From contig JAJFVD010000005.1 of NCBI GenBank assembly GCA_021371955.1, positions 124,001 to 188,000 of the forward strand: a stretch of DNA of 64,000 nucleotides. The letters run 5' to 3'. The position numbers and the translations under genes were made by a program. The notes beneath the pieces were generated by a model. That model was not told where the DNA came from. It was given only the letters and a program-made list of their open reading frames with translations, and made no database searches. This DNA is from Bacteroidales bacterium (lineage in GTDB: Bacteria > Bacteroidota > Bacteroidia > Bacteroidales > UBA932). Below, one piece after another: positions 11,206-19,592 of the stretch (within the stretch, counting starts at the first letter, position 1; every line of letters starts with the position of its first letter).

Positions 11206-11206
11206 G

Positions 11207-12325
11207 TCAGATAGTAAATAGTTCATAATCAGTATTTCCTATTCCGAGCTTCTGAGCATATTCCAGACCGGCTCTCCAGTCGGTATTAGGGTGGACGATT
11301 TTGAATTTATCTTCGCCTCTGCAAGGCAAATTGTCTCCTTTATCGAAAATTGCACTTCCGGATATTGCCGGAGCATTATTTACAAGGTCTGCACAAGCCA
11401 TGTCCAGAGCCACAGGATCAAAAGAAGCCGCAATTCCGATATCTGCAACCAGCGGTGCATCATTGCTGCCCCAGCAGTCACAGTTGGGCGAAACATTCAT
11501 AATAAAACTTATATGGAAACTGGGTTTGTCCTTTAAAACGGCATAAGAATATTCAGCAATTTTCTTATTCAGGACAACAGAGTCGCCCCAGTCTGCAACC
11601 ACTGCCGATTCATACTGGCAAACTGCCACACACTGTCCGCATCCGGTACACTTTTCGTAGTCAATAAAGGCTTTTTTATCTTCATCGAGGTGTATGGAGT
11701 CATGGGCGCAGTTTTTTACGCAAATCCGGCATCCGGTACAGTTTTTCCGGTCGATTACCGGTTTGGATGCCGAGTGAAGCTCCAGTTTGCCTCCTACTGA
11801 TGCCGATCCCATCCCAATATTTTTAAGTACTCCGCCAAATCCGGCCTGTTCATGGCCTTTAAAATGGGTCATTGTAACAATTATATCTGAATCCGCGATA
11901 GCAGTACCAATTCTTGCTGTTTTGAAATACTCCCCATTGATGGAAATTTCTCTGAAGTCAGTACCTTTTATTCCATCTGCAATAATAACATGAGCAGAGG
12001 CAGAGAGGGGGTTGAATCCATTTTCTGAAGCACTTTGCAAATGATTTATGGCATCCGATCTTCTGCCGGAGTAAAGAGTATTGCAATCCGTAAGGTAGGG
12101 GAGTGCTCCCATGGACTTAAGTATCCCTACAACTCTGGAAACATAATTGGGTCTTATATATGCAAGATTACCCGGTTCTCCGAAGTGAATCTTTATAGCC
12201 ACAAACTTTTTATTAAAGTCAATGCATTTAATATCAGCTTTTTTGATGACTTTTTCGAGTTTATCCAGAAGATTTGTCTGAGGAGAAGTTCTTGTATCTG
12301 TAAAGTAAACTTTCGATTTTTCCAT
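11207..12325 (-). CDS. DUF362 domain protein with two 4Fe-4S ferredoxin clusters
   Basis: This 372-residue protein is of unknown precise role. The N-terminal DUF362 domain (about 1-185) contains FVAIKIHFGEPGN and THFKGHEQAGFGG. It is followed by two ferredoxin motifs, CTGCRICVKNC and CTGCGQCVAVC (about residues 195-240), and then DUF362 resumes. The cysteine spacing CxxCxxCxxxC predicts two [4Fe-4S] clusters and a redox function. I use the ATG at 12325; the frame also opens at a TTG nine bases earlier. It is the first gene before umuD, with one base between stop and start, so it is very likely cotranscribed with the translesion polymerase genes. Confidence 0.9.
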   Translation of the reverse strand: MEKSKVYFTDTRTSPQTNLLDKLEKVIKKADIKCIDFNKKFVAIKIHFGEPGNLAYIRPNYVSRVVGILKSMGALPYLTDCNTLYSGRRSDAINHLQSASENGFNPLSASAHVIIADGIKGTDFREISINGEYFKTARIGTAIADSDIIVTMTHFKGHEQAGFGGVLKNIGMGSASVGGKLELHSASKPVIDRKNCTGCRICVKNCAHDSIHLDEDKKAFIDYEKCTGCGQCVAVCQYESAVVADWGDSVVLNKKIAEYSYAVLKDKPSFHISFIMNVSPNCDCWGSNDAPLVADIGIAASFDPVALDMACADLVNNAPAISGSAIFDKGDNLPCRGEDKFKIVHPNTDWRAGLEYAQKLGIGNTDYELFTI

Positions 12326-12345
12326 ATGGTACAATTTAATTCATG

Positions 12346-12353
12346 CAAATTTA
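12346..12353 (-). promoter_or_regulatory. Putative -7 promoter element of the DUF362-umuDC operon
   Basis: On the minus strand this reads TAAATTTG, an exact TAnnTTTG match, 20 bases upstream of the ATG at 12325. No clear -33 element and no recognisable LexA operator flank it. Confidence 0.45.
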
Positions 12354-12442
12354 TTAAATTACATTCATAATTCTATTTTGTGTTAATTGTTTATCTTAAA
12401 TAAGTTAAGATTTTGTAAATTGTTATAATAAATTCAAATTTA

Positions 12443-12474
12443 TTTGATTAGATAAAAAAAAATATATAATTTCG
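12443..12474 (+). promoter_or_regulatory. Putative Bacteroidota promoter of the YjbH-like operon
   Basis: TTTG at 12443-12446 is followed, after a 20-base spacer, by TAATTTCG at 12467-12474. This fits the Bacteroidota -33/-7 layout with one mismatch in the -7 box. The first start codon is 24 bases downstream at 12499. It lies in the 173-base divergent gap with the DUF362 gene, in which I see nothing else. Confidence 0.5.
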
Positions 12475-12498
12475 CAATATGAAAAACTTCGGAATCTA

Positions 12499-13785
12499 AT
12501 GTCAAAAAAATCAACTGTTTCACTATTTTGCGGCACAAAGGCAAAAGTAGCTGGTTTGGCGTTCCTGTTGTTTTTCGTAAGCATTGGAGCCTGCGCGCAG
12601 AGTTTAGTTGAAAGCAGTCTGATTAATTCGGGGTTCGAAAATGTAAGACACATCACTGCCGACGGAAAAGAAATTGTCTTTCTTGAAAGCAGGGCCTTTA
12701 CCACAAACGAGCGGCTTTTGAATGCAGCAATGAAATCCGTTGAAGAGGTTTCGGATCAGTTTACTGCCAAAAATATTGAGATAATCCTTATGGAAGAGAG
12801 AATTCCAAAATTCAGAATGTTTGCTTCGCTGGAAACTCCGGGAGCAGCAGGACGTCTAAACTGGAAATCGGACTTCAATGTTAGCGACAGCTACAATAAA
12901 TTAAATCTTGAGAGTAACCTGGAAAATAAAGAGACGAAGTTTTACAATTCCTCTTTCGGAAAAATTGATATATTATTTTATCCTATTTTTCGGTTTAAAA
13001 ATTCGGTATTGAATAAAATGTACCTTTTGCAGCTAAATGTTAATCCCACTATAGAGATGTCACTTTGGAAAGGAGCATCGGTAACCGCTCAGATAATATT
13101 TCCTGTTGTGAACGATTACTCAACTGAAGAAGGGAAAATCAGACCCGGTTACCTCACTTTTTCTCAGCAATTCCGGTTACCTTATAATGTTTTTGCAAAA
13201 GCAACGGTTGGAAATTTTTCAATGTTTCGCGGAGGAGTTGACTTAAAGTTGTTCCGTCCTGTTGGAAAACGCATTGGGGTTTACGGGCAGATAAGCTATA
13301 CTGCATATTCGCTTCCGATGTTTGACGACTGGTATTACAACGACTTTGACAAGCTTACCTGGAAAATTGGTGCAAATTATTTTGTTAAACCTTGGAATTT
13401 AATGTTTAACTTTAGTGTTGCAAAAAACCTTGGAAAATTTGACCCTGCAGACGAAGCATTTGCCGGGAAAGATATATCCGCAAGAGGAGAAATAACAAGA
13501 CACTTTAAGAATGCATCAGTTGGATTTTATATACAGACTATGGCAATCAAGGAATTCCCTCTCAACGGCGGGTTTTTCTTTGCCATTGCTCTGCCGCCCT
13601 ATAAACAATTTCGAAACAAGTTTGTTAGAGTCTCTACAGGAAACTATTTCCCGCTGGAGTACATTGCAAGGCCATACCCCGATTACGGGAGGTATTTCAC
13701 AACATCTCCGTCAGAAAATTCGTCGGATAACTTTTTTACAAAAATGCGTTTAAATCAAATCATTCTAAATTCAACCAATAATTAA
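12499..13785 (+). CDS. Exported beta-barrel protein resembling the C-terminal half of YjbH
   Basis: This 428-residue protein has a signal peptide ending near GACAQS (about residue 35). The early part (INSGFENVRHITADGKEIVFLESR) and the strand-rich C-terminus (GEITRHFKNASVGFYIQT, then NGGFFFAIALPP) follow the pattern I associate with the second half of YjbH/GfcD, outer-membrane proteins of exopolysaccharide export. Many alternating aromatic/polar strands suggest a beta barrel. Ten bases separate it from the lipoprotein gene, whose far side carries a YjbH N-terminal-like gene. The similarity is pattern recognition from sequence, not a search, so the name is tentative; an outer-membrane location is more certain. 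Confidence 0.6.
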   Translation: MSKKSTVSLFCGTKAKVAGLAFLLFFVSIGACAQSLVESSLINSGFENVRHITADGKEIVFLESRAFTTNERLLNAAMKSVEEVSDQFTAKNIEIILMEERIPKFRMFASLETPGAAGRLNWKSDFNVSDSYNKLNLESNLENKETKFYNSSFGKIDILFYPIFRFKNSVLNKMYLLQLNVNPTIEMSLWKGASVTAQIIFPVVNDYSTEEGKIRPGYLTFSQQFRLPYNVFAKATVGNFSMFRGGVDLKLFRPVGKRIGVYGQISYTAYSLPMFDDWYYNDFDKLTWKIGANYFVKPWNLMFNFSVAKNLGKFDPADEAFAGKDISARGEITRHFKNASVGFYIQTMAIKEFPLNGGFFFAIALPPYKQFRNKFVRVSTGNYFPLEYIARPYPDYGRYFTTSPSENSSDNFFTKMRLNQIILNSTNN

Positions 13786-13795
13786 CCAATTTTCT

Positions 13796-15130
13796 ATGAA
13801 AGCAAGCAAAATCTTTTCAAGACTAATCAAGACTGCTTCTGCCAGTTTCTTGATTGCTGCACTCGTAGGTGCGGCTTCGTGTACAAAAACACCCGATCCT
13901 ATTCCTACTCCGGAACCATTACCTGCGACCTACACAATTAAAGGACAGGTTTACAACCAGAAAACAAATGCTGTATTACCCGGTGTTACTGTTACAATGG
14001 GTACCAAAACAGCGACTACAGACAGTTTCGGTAAATTTGAATTTGCAAACCTGACAACTTCAGGTAAGTATAACATTGTTCTGACAAAAGCTGATTTCTT
14101 CTCTGCAACTTATTCTCTTGAATTCCCTACAGCTGCTCCGAATCACGCTCTTGTATTCAGTTTAACAATGACAATGGTTCCTTATGTTCCCGGCATTACT
14201 CCTTTGGATCCAACTGTCGGCGGTACAATTGCAATTGAAGGCGGCGCATCAGATGCGACACTTACAATTCCTTCCGGAACAACCGTTAAAGATGCAAACG
14301 GAGCTGCCGTAACCGGCCCTATCCTTATTACAGCAGTAGAAGTTGATGACATTTATGTACAGAATACAGTTAACAATCCTGGTATTATGACTCTTCGTTT
14401 TGAGCCATCGGGATATGTATTCAGCAAACCATTGATTATAGCTATTGACAATCCTCTTACAAACTGGCAATATGCAGAACTTCAGCTTGAGTATTTCAAC
14501 TCAGCACTTGGTGTATGGGAAGTTCAGACTACTCCTGTGACTTATACTTCAACAGCTAATGATTATCTTACATCAATTACCCACTTCTCTCTTTACAAGA
14601 TATCATTTAAGTCTCCTTCAGTGGCTGGTGCTACAACTGTTAAACCGATTAAGGTTCTTGACAGTCTTATGATTAACAGAGGTCTGACAGCATACAGTCA
14701 AACAGCAGCGAGATATATTGAAAGCACAGGTTACAAATTTGAAACTCCTCTTGCAACAACACTTACAGCAGCAGGAATCACAGGTGCAGACCAGACCGAA
14801 CTTATCGCTTCAATTACAGCTCTTGTTAAAGCTAATTACAATGGCGTTGCCCCTTTAACTGCCTTTGGAACAAAAACCACAACACTTGCTGTTACCAGAT
14901 CAATTCCATCAATGTACTATCAGGAGACAACAGCTACACAAAACTTTACTTCGAAGAAATTTACAATTAAGCTAAAAGATAAAGTAGGTACAGTTAACAA
15001 AACTCTTGATATCATTACTGTTAAAGCAGATATGGTTTCTCTGTCTTACAACCTTAAGGTATACGATTCTCACGCGCACAGCCACCTTCATAGTCACGAC
15101 CATGGTCTTGGCGGCGGCGGTACAATTTAA
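13796..15130 (+). CDS. Surface lipoprotein with CarboxypepD_reg-like domain and alternating-His tail
   Basis: This 444-residue protein has a lipoprotein signal (lipobox VGAASC, Cys about 29) followed by a Pro/Thr-rich linker. Residues ~46-115 form a carboxypeptidase-regulatory-like beta-sandwich (YTIKGQVYNQKTNAVLPGVTV ... GKFEFANL). Residues ~140-225 resemble a ZU5-type fold (GGTIAIEGGASDATLTIPSG). The C-terminus has six His at every second residue (426-436), then GLGGGGTI. That tail looks like a flexible metal-binding segment. The gene lies between two YjbH-half-like genes, 10 bases after one and 20 before the other, so it probably works with them at the outer membrane. No function can be assigned from family alone. 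Confidence 0.8.
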   Translation: MKASKIFSRLIKTASASFLIAALVGAASCTKTPDPIPTPEPLPATYTIKGQVYNQKTNAVLPGVTVTMGTKTATTDSFGKFEFANLTTSGKYNIVLTKADFFSATYSLEFPTAAPNHALVFSLTMTMVPYVPGITPLDPTVGGTIAIEGGASDATLTIPSGTTVKDANGAAVTGPILITAVEVDDIYVQNTVNNPGIMTLRFEPSGYVFSKPLIIAIDNPLTNWQYAELQLEYFNSALGVWEVQTTPVTYTSTANDYLTSITHFSLYKISFKSPSVAGATTVKPIKVLDSLMINRGLTAYSQTAARYIESTGYKFETPLATTLTAAGITGADQTELIASITALVKANYNGVAPLTAFGTKTTTLAVTRSIPSMYYQETTATQNFTSKKFTIKLKDKVGTVNKTLDIITVKADMVSLSYNLKVYDSHAHSHLHSHDHGLGGGGTI

Positions 15131-15150
15131 TTCATCGGTTAACTGACAAT

Positions 15151-15888
15151 ATGATTTTCAGTAAATCGATTAACAGGATGATGTTGGGAGCAGTTGTTCT
15201 GCTCCTGACATCTTCTTTTTATTTGAAAGCACAATCTACCCTTGGTGTTACAGGGCTTCTCAACAGCCCTTCGGCAGAGATGTCGCCGGATGGCACTGTT
15301 AAAATCGGAGGCAATTTTTTGCCAAAAGGATTTTTACCGGGTACCTGGGATTACAATACATTCAATTATTTTCTGAATATTACACCTGTTCCGTTTGCAG
15401 AAATTGCCATTACTAATACTGCACTGGACAATTTTAACATAGGAAGAATCACTAATCAGGACAGAGCAATTTGTATCAGATTAAGACCGTTAAAAGAAGG
15501 AAAATACTGGCCTGCAGTAGTTGTCGGTTCTAACGATGTCCTAACATCAGTTTCACCTTCGTTAATTGGAAGTGATAGCGGAAATAAATTTTTTGGAACA
15601 ACATATCTTGCTCTTTCAAAACACGTTGACCTTGCTGGAAACACTATCGGGATTCATGCTGCTTATAATATACCTGTAAGTACAAGTTCTAATCAAAAAT
15701 TTCCCATTTCAGGAGGAATATCATTCACCCCAAAATTTTATAAGGATCTCAATATAATAGCAGAGTACGATACCAAAAGTTTCAATATCGGTGCGAACAT
15801 TATTGTTTTCAAATATCTTTATTTTCAGTTTCTGCTAAATAAATTCAGGCACCCTGTGGCTGGTTTTCAGTTTCAATTCACCATTTAG
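15151..15888 (+). CDS. Exported protein resembling the N-terminal half of YjbH
   Basis: This 245-residue protein has a signal peptide ending near YLKAQS. Directly after it comes GVTGLLNSPSAEMSPDGTVKIGG, which matches the opening of YjbH-family proteins (a G-x-GLL-x-xP-x-A pattern, then DG). Alternating strands continue to the C-terminal aromatic ending FQFQFTI, a typical outer-membrane beta-barrel signature. It is about a third of full YjbH length. Together with the gene at 12499 it could rebuild a whole YjbH-like protein from two chains. It is the last gene of the three-gene operon; no terminator hairpin is evident in the 68 bases before the next gene. Confidence 0.65.
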   Translation: MIFSKSINRMMLGAVVLLLTSSFYLKAQSTLGVTGLLNSPSAEMSPDGTVKIGGNFLPKGFLPGTWDYNTFNYFLNITPVPFAEIAITNTALDNFNIGRITNQDRAICIRLRPLKEGKYWPAVVVGSNDVLTSVSPSLIGSDSGNKFFGTTYLALSKHVDLAGNTIGIHAAYNIPVSTSSNQKFPISGGISFTPKFYKDLNIIAEYDTKSFNIGANIIVFKYLYFQFLLNKFRHPVAGFQFQFTI

Positions 15889-15956
15889 ACAGCAGATTCT
15901 TATACATTTTAACTAAATTGCGCTTGTATTTATACAGGCTTTTTTTGTATATAATT

Positions 15957-17348
15957 ATGAAAACAAAACTATTTATTGCAGTTCTTATGCTGCTCCCGTA
16001 CTCTCTTTTTTCACAGACTATTGAAGGAAGTTGGTACGGACTCCTTAAAACAGAAAAATTCGAACTGAAGATTGTTTTTAATATTTCTAAAACCGATACT
16101 CTTTATACTGCAACAATGGATAGCCCGGATCAGGGAGTAAGGGGTATACCGGTCTCAAAAACTGAATTCAGCAATTCAATTGTCAAATTATTTGTGAGTT
16201 CGGCGATGGTTGAATATTCCGGAGTATTCATGGGAGATAAAATTATTGGGACTTTTAAACAAGGCCAGGCAACTATTCCACTGAACCTCTCTAAACGACC
16301 ATTTGAAGGGCCTAAAAGGCCTCAGGAGCCAAGGCCGCCTTTCCTGTATTCAACGGAAGAGATAGTCTTTAGCAACTCAAAAGCGAGCATTGAACTGGCC
16401 GGAACTCTGACCCTCCCCAAAGAGGGCAAGCCTAAGGCAGTTGTTATCCTCATATCAGGCAGCGGGCCTCAGAACAGAGATGAAGAGATAATGAATCACA
16501 AACCTTTTTTACTATGGGCAGATTATCTTACAAAAATAGGAATAGGAGTCCTTCGTTTTGACGATAGGGGAATTGGAAAGTCAAAAGGAAGTTTCGCTTT
16601 GGCTACTTCATTCGATTTTGCCGAAGATGTGAACTCAGCAGTTGAATATTTAAAAAGGAGAAATGATTTGGCCGGAGTTAAAATTGGATTGATGGGCCAT
16701 AGTGAAGGAGGTATAATTGCACCTTTTGTTGCTTCAAAAAGAAGTGATATCAGCTTTTTAGTTTTGCTTGCTGCACCTGGAGTAAAAGGCTCGGAAATCA
16801 TTGTTTCGCAACAAGGATTAATTGGTAAGGCATCAGGTGTTCCTGACTCTGAAATTGATAAATATTCAATTATAACAAGGAACTTGTATAGCATTATTGA
16901 CAAAGAGCGTAATAACCCCGGCTTAAAAAAACTTCTCAGTGATTTCATTAAATCCAATGCCGGAGAAGAAGTATCCGAGAGCCAGATTAATCAGCAAGTG
17001 AATGCCATCACGACACCATGGATGCTTACTTTTCTTAATTATGACCCGGCGGATGCTCTGACGAGGATTAAAATTCCAATTTTAGCAATAAATGGCACAA
17101 AAGATCTTCAGGTTCCGTATGAAGTAAATCTTAATGCGCTTGAAAAATCATTATTGGAAGCTCATGGAGGAAATACAGATTCTTTGAAAAAATATGTTAC
17201 AATTAAAAGCATAGAAGGCGTAAATCACTTGTTTCAGAGAGCCGAAACAGGACTTCCCGCTGAATATTCAAAAATCGAGGAGACAATATCTCCTGAAGTT
17301 CTGGAATTAATATCAGGATGGATACTTGAAAAGGGAATAACTTACTGA
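15957..17348 (+). CDS. Secreted alpha/beta-hydrolase (serine esterase/peptidase type)
   Basis: This is a 463-residue protein counted from the ATG at 15957. The frame also opens at a TTG at 15918, but the ATG gives a clean signal peptide (MKTKLFIAVLMLLPYSLFSQ). Residues ~20-125 form a beta-rich N-terminal domain. The alpha/beta hydrolase fold follows, with the nucleophile elbow GHSEGG, an acid in INGTKDLQVP and a catalytic His in VNHLF. The oxyanion region ISGSGPQNRDE matches a widespread Bacteroidota family annotated as alpha/beta hydrolase or acyl-CoA-thioesterase-like. The substrate is unknown; location should be the periplasm. It overlaps the convergent gene by 7 bases. Confidence 0.88.
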   Translation: MKTKLFIAVLMLLPYSLFSQTIEGSWYGLLKTEKFELKIVFNISKTDTLYTATMDSPDQGVRGIPVSKTEFSNSIVKLFVSSAMVEYSGVFMGDKIIGTFKQGQATIPLNLSKRPFEGPKRPQEPRPPFLYSTEEIVFSNSKASIELAGTLTLPKEGKPKAVVILISGSGPQNRDEEIMNHKPFLLWADYLTKIGIGVLRFDDRGIGKSKGSFALATSFDFAEDVNSAVEYLKRRNDLAGVKIGLMGHSEGGIIAPFVASKRSDISFLVLLAAPGVKGSEIIVSQQGLIGKASGVPDSEIDKYSIITRNLYSIIDKERNNPGLKKLLSDFIKSNAGEEVSESQINQQVNAITTPWMLTFLNYDPADALTRIKIPILAINGTKDLQVPYEVNLNALEKSLLEAHGGNTDSLKKYVTIKSIEGVNHLFQRAETGLPAEYSKIEETISPEVLELISGWILEKGITY

Positions 17349-18835
17349 ATATAAACAATATTGCTGGGTGCAGATTTTTCTCTTTCGTTTAATGCAATAA
17401 CAAGATAGTTTTTTAAAGTCTGTCCGTTAAAACTAGTCTTTGAATCAATTTGGCGTGCAAGTGCATCCCAGGTAGAACTTGTTCCCCTTCTTTTAAGCTC
17501 ATAAACAGCATATTGAGTTGAATTTGAAACAGAACTCCAATTGACTGACGTTCCGGATACAGAAACAGCTGGAGGCATAGGTACAGTAAATGTTACCGAT
17601 CCCATTTTTGGTACAACGCTTAGCGACGGATATAAAGATGACGTAATAAAGGAAGACAAGGTTCCGCCCAGTATGTTTAATGTACGGTACCAGCAATTTC
17701 CTTTAATATTTGATAGTGAGCGGCTGAGAGTAACCTGGTTAAGAAACTGTGTTGTTGAACTGTATGCAGGGTAGAGAGCATCTCCGAATTTATATGCTGC
17801 AATTCCCGGAAAAATTGGTTTCCCATAGGAGTTGTTGTCCCAGTAACGGACGAGTCTGTCAAAATCCGCGGTGGCATGGCCTATCTCCCAATAAATCTGA
17901 GGGGCCAGATAATCAATCCATCCATTACTTAGCCATGTTATGGAATTTGCGTAAAGAGCCATTGAATTTTCAATTCTGCCGGAAGGTGAAATTCCGAATA
18001 TCAGTTTAGGATTAACAGCTTTAATCGTTTCGTTTACACCTTTTATAAGGTCGTCTACATTTTTCTCTCTCCATTTATCAAGAGTTAAACCGTTTCCATA
18101 CCTTTCAAAGGTTGTCTTGTCGTTAAATTTATAGATATCTGTAGTATTTTTTGCTCCATCAGGATAAAAATAGTCATCGAAATGGATTCCATCAACTGCA
18201 TAGTTGTCGATTACCTCTTTTACTACACTATTCAAATGTGCTCTCACATCTGGAAGTCCGGGATTCCAGTATCGGGCTTTGTCATATACAACATACCAAT
18301 CGGGATGCAGGAGAGCCGGATGGCCCGGGGCATAGTATTGTGTATCCGAACCAATCCTGTATGGATTCATCCAGGCATGAAGTTCCATTCCTCTTTTGTG
18401 TGCCTCTTCCACGGCAACCTGCAACGGGTCAAACCCGGGATCATCTCCCTGTTTACCAGTCAGATAAGAAGACCAAGGCGAGATTGATGATTTATAAAAC
18501 GCATCTGATGAGCATCTAACCTGAAAAAATATGACATTTATATTCATTCCTTTCAATCTGTCGATAAGTGAAATAAGAAGATCCCTCTGAGCTGTAGCCC
18601 CTGTATAAGATTGCGGCCAGTCAAGACCCCATGCTGTTGTCAGCCATGCAGCACGAAACTCATGACTTATTACAACATTATCTGTTGACGGATTGTAAAT
18701 TTTTGATAGCTCCACAACTGGAGGTTCAGGTTTCGGATCTACGGGCTTTTCCTCTTTTGAACAGGAAGAAATAATAGACAATGATGCTATTAATATTAAA
18801 GCATTTGCAAAGCGAAAGCTCCTGATAAGTGTCAT
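17342..18835 (-). CDS. GH10-like (DUF187/GHL10) family glycoside hydrolase lipoprotein
   Basis: This 497-residue secreted lipoprotein has the lipobox SIISSC (Cys 25). The central TIM-barrel domain (about 50-370) has hallmarks of the DUF187/GHL10 family: EFRAAWLTTAWGLDWPQS, FFQVRCSSDAFYKS, DGIHFDDYFYP and YLAPQIYWEIG. A fibronectin-III-like domain (about 405-497) ends the chain. Related proteins act on peptidoglycan-derived or other glycans (for example YngK and DigH), but this substrate cannot be predicted. It is monocistronic, with a 246-base gap to divergent hsp20. Confidence 0.88.
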   Translation of the reverse strand: MTLIRSFRFANALILIASLSIISSCSKEEKPVDPKPEPPVVELSKIYNPSTDNVVISHEFRAAWLTTAWGLDWPQSYTGATAQRDLLISLIDRLKGMNINVIFFQVRCSSDAFYKSSISPWSSYLTGKQGDDPGFDPLQVAVEEAHKRGMELHAWMNPYRIGSDTQYYAPGHPALLHPDWYVVYDKARYWNPGLPDVRAHLNSVVKEVIDNYAVDGIHFDDYFYPDGAKNTTDIYKFNDKTTFERYGNGLTLDKWREKNVDDLIKGVNETIKAVNPKLIFGISPSGRIENSMALYANSITWLSNGWIDYLAPQIYWEIGHATADFDRLVRYWDNNSYGKPIFPGIAAYKFGDALYPAYSSTTQFLNQVTLSRSLSNIKGNCWYRTLNILGGTLSSFITSSLYPSLSVVPKMGSVTFTVPMPPAVSVSGTSVNWSSVSNSTQYAVYELKRRGTSSTWDALARQIDSKTSFNGQTLKNYLVIALNEREKSAPSNIVYIQ

Positions 18836-18875
18836 AATTAAGTAATGTGCGAAGTTTAGTTTAAGTAGTCATCAA

Positions 18876-18883
18876 CAAAAATA
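18876..18883 (-). promoter_or_regulatory. Putative -7 element of the GH10-like lipoprotein gene
   Basis: The minus strand reads TATTTTTG, an exact TAnnTTTG match, 40 bases upstream of the ATG at 18835. No -33 partner is obvious. Confidence 0.35.
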
Positions 18884-19067
18884 ATGTTTTTATCTGAAAT
18901 TTTGTCATACAGCCATTTTGTGATAAATCAGTTAATTCATATTTCCGGTAAAATCCATTTGAAAAAATATCTGACAAATTGACTTGAAATTTAGGAGAAA
19001 TATGAGTGGTATCTATTTTGTTACTAACCTAATACGAAATTTAATTACATTAAAATAACCAAATAAT

Positions 19068-19073
19068 AGGAGG
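19068..19073 (+). promoter_or_regulatory. Strong Shine-Dalgarno site of hsp20
   Basis: AGGAGG lies 8 bases before the ATG at 19082. Most genes in this window lack any purine-rich site, so this consensus site stands out and probably serves high-level expression of the chaperone. Confidence 0.75.
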
Positions 19074-19081
19074 AATTAATC

Positions 19082-19528
19082 ATGACACTAATCAGAAGAA
19101 ATGAAAATTATCCGGCCTGGTCAAATCTGTTAAACGATTTTATAAATCATGACTGGATAGACTGGTCAAACAGAAATTTTTCTGAGACCAACACAACTCT
19201 CCCTTCTGTTAATATTAAGGAAGGTGACGAAAACTTTGAGGTTGAAATGGCTGCTCCCGGATTGACTAAAAATGATTTCAAAATAGAAGTAAATCAGGGA
19301 ATACTGAAAATATCATCAGAAAAAAGAGAAGAGACCGAAAGCAAAGAAAATGACAAATACTCGAGAAAAGAGTTCAGTTATCAGGCATTTTGCAGGTCGT
19401 TCACTTTACCGATGAGCGTTGACAGTGATAAGATTGAAGCTAAATATGAGAATGGAATTCTTACAGTTGCTCTTCCAAAGAGAGAAGAGGCTAAACCTAA
19501 ACCGGTAAGGATGATTGATATTAAATAA
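19082..19528 (+). CDS. Small heat shock protein, Hsp20/alpha-crystallin family
   Basis: This 148-residue ATP-independent holdase binds unfolding proteins. A short N-terminal arm (about 1-40, Trp/Asn-rich) precedes the alpha-crystallin domain (about 41-135), with FEVEMAAPGLTKNDFKIEV, the conserved AxYENGILTVALPK element (here AKYENGILTVALPK) and a C-terminal tail ending in VRMIDIK. It is monocistronic: preceded by a 246-base divergent region and followed by a strong hairpin terminator. A consensus ribosome-binding site precedes it. I see no CIRCE element or other heat-shock operator. Confidence 0.95.
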   Translation: MTLIRRNENYPAWSNLLNDFINHDWIDWSNRNFSETNTTLPSVNIKEGDENFEVEMAAPGLTKNDFKIEVNQGILKISSEKREETESKENDKYSRKEFSYQAFCRSFTLPMSVDSDKIEAKYENGILTVALPKREEAKPKPVRMIDIK

Positions 19529-19552
19529 TCATTCTGTTGTACTTAAAGTAGG

Positions 19553-19585
19553 AGAGGAGATTTATTAAATCTCCTCTTTATTTTT
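19553..19585 (+). terminator. Rho-independent terminator after hsp20
   Basis: Perfect 12-base arms AGAGGAGATTTA / TAAATCTCCTCT are separated by one base, so a few central bases form the loop, and are followed by a T-rich run. On the opposite strand no T-run follows, so it should act mainly on hsp20 rather than on the convergent kinase gene. Confidence 0.85.
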
Positions 19586-19592
19586 GATAATC

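Noticed and set aside
15890-15956. A weak hairpin (TATACA ... TGTATA) after the YjbH-like operon as a terminator
   Set aside because: The stem is short and A/T-only, with no T-run after it.
16523-16957. A 144-codon minus-strand frame inside the alpha/beta hydrolase gene
   Set aside because: The plus-strand frame has signal peptide and catalytic motifs throughout; this is its shadow.
18836-19081. Possible heat-shock operator in the hsp20/GH10-like gap
   Set aside because: TGTCA/TGACA half-sites occur about 70 bases apart but are imperfect; no CIRCE-type inverted repeat is present.
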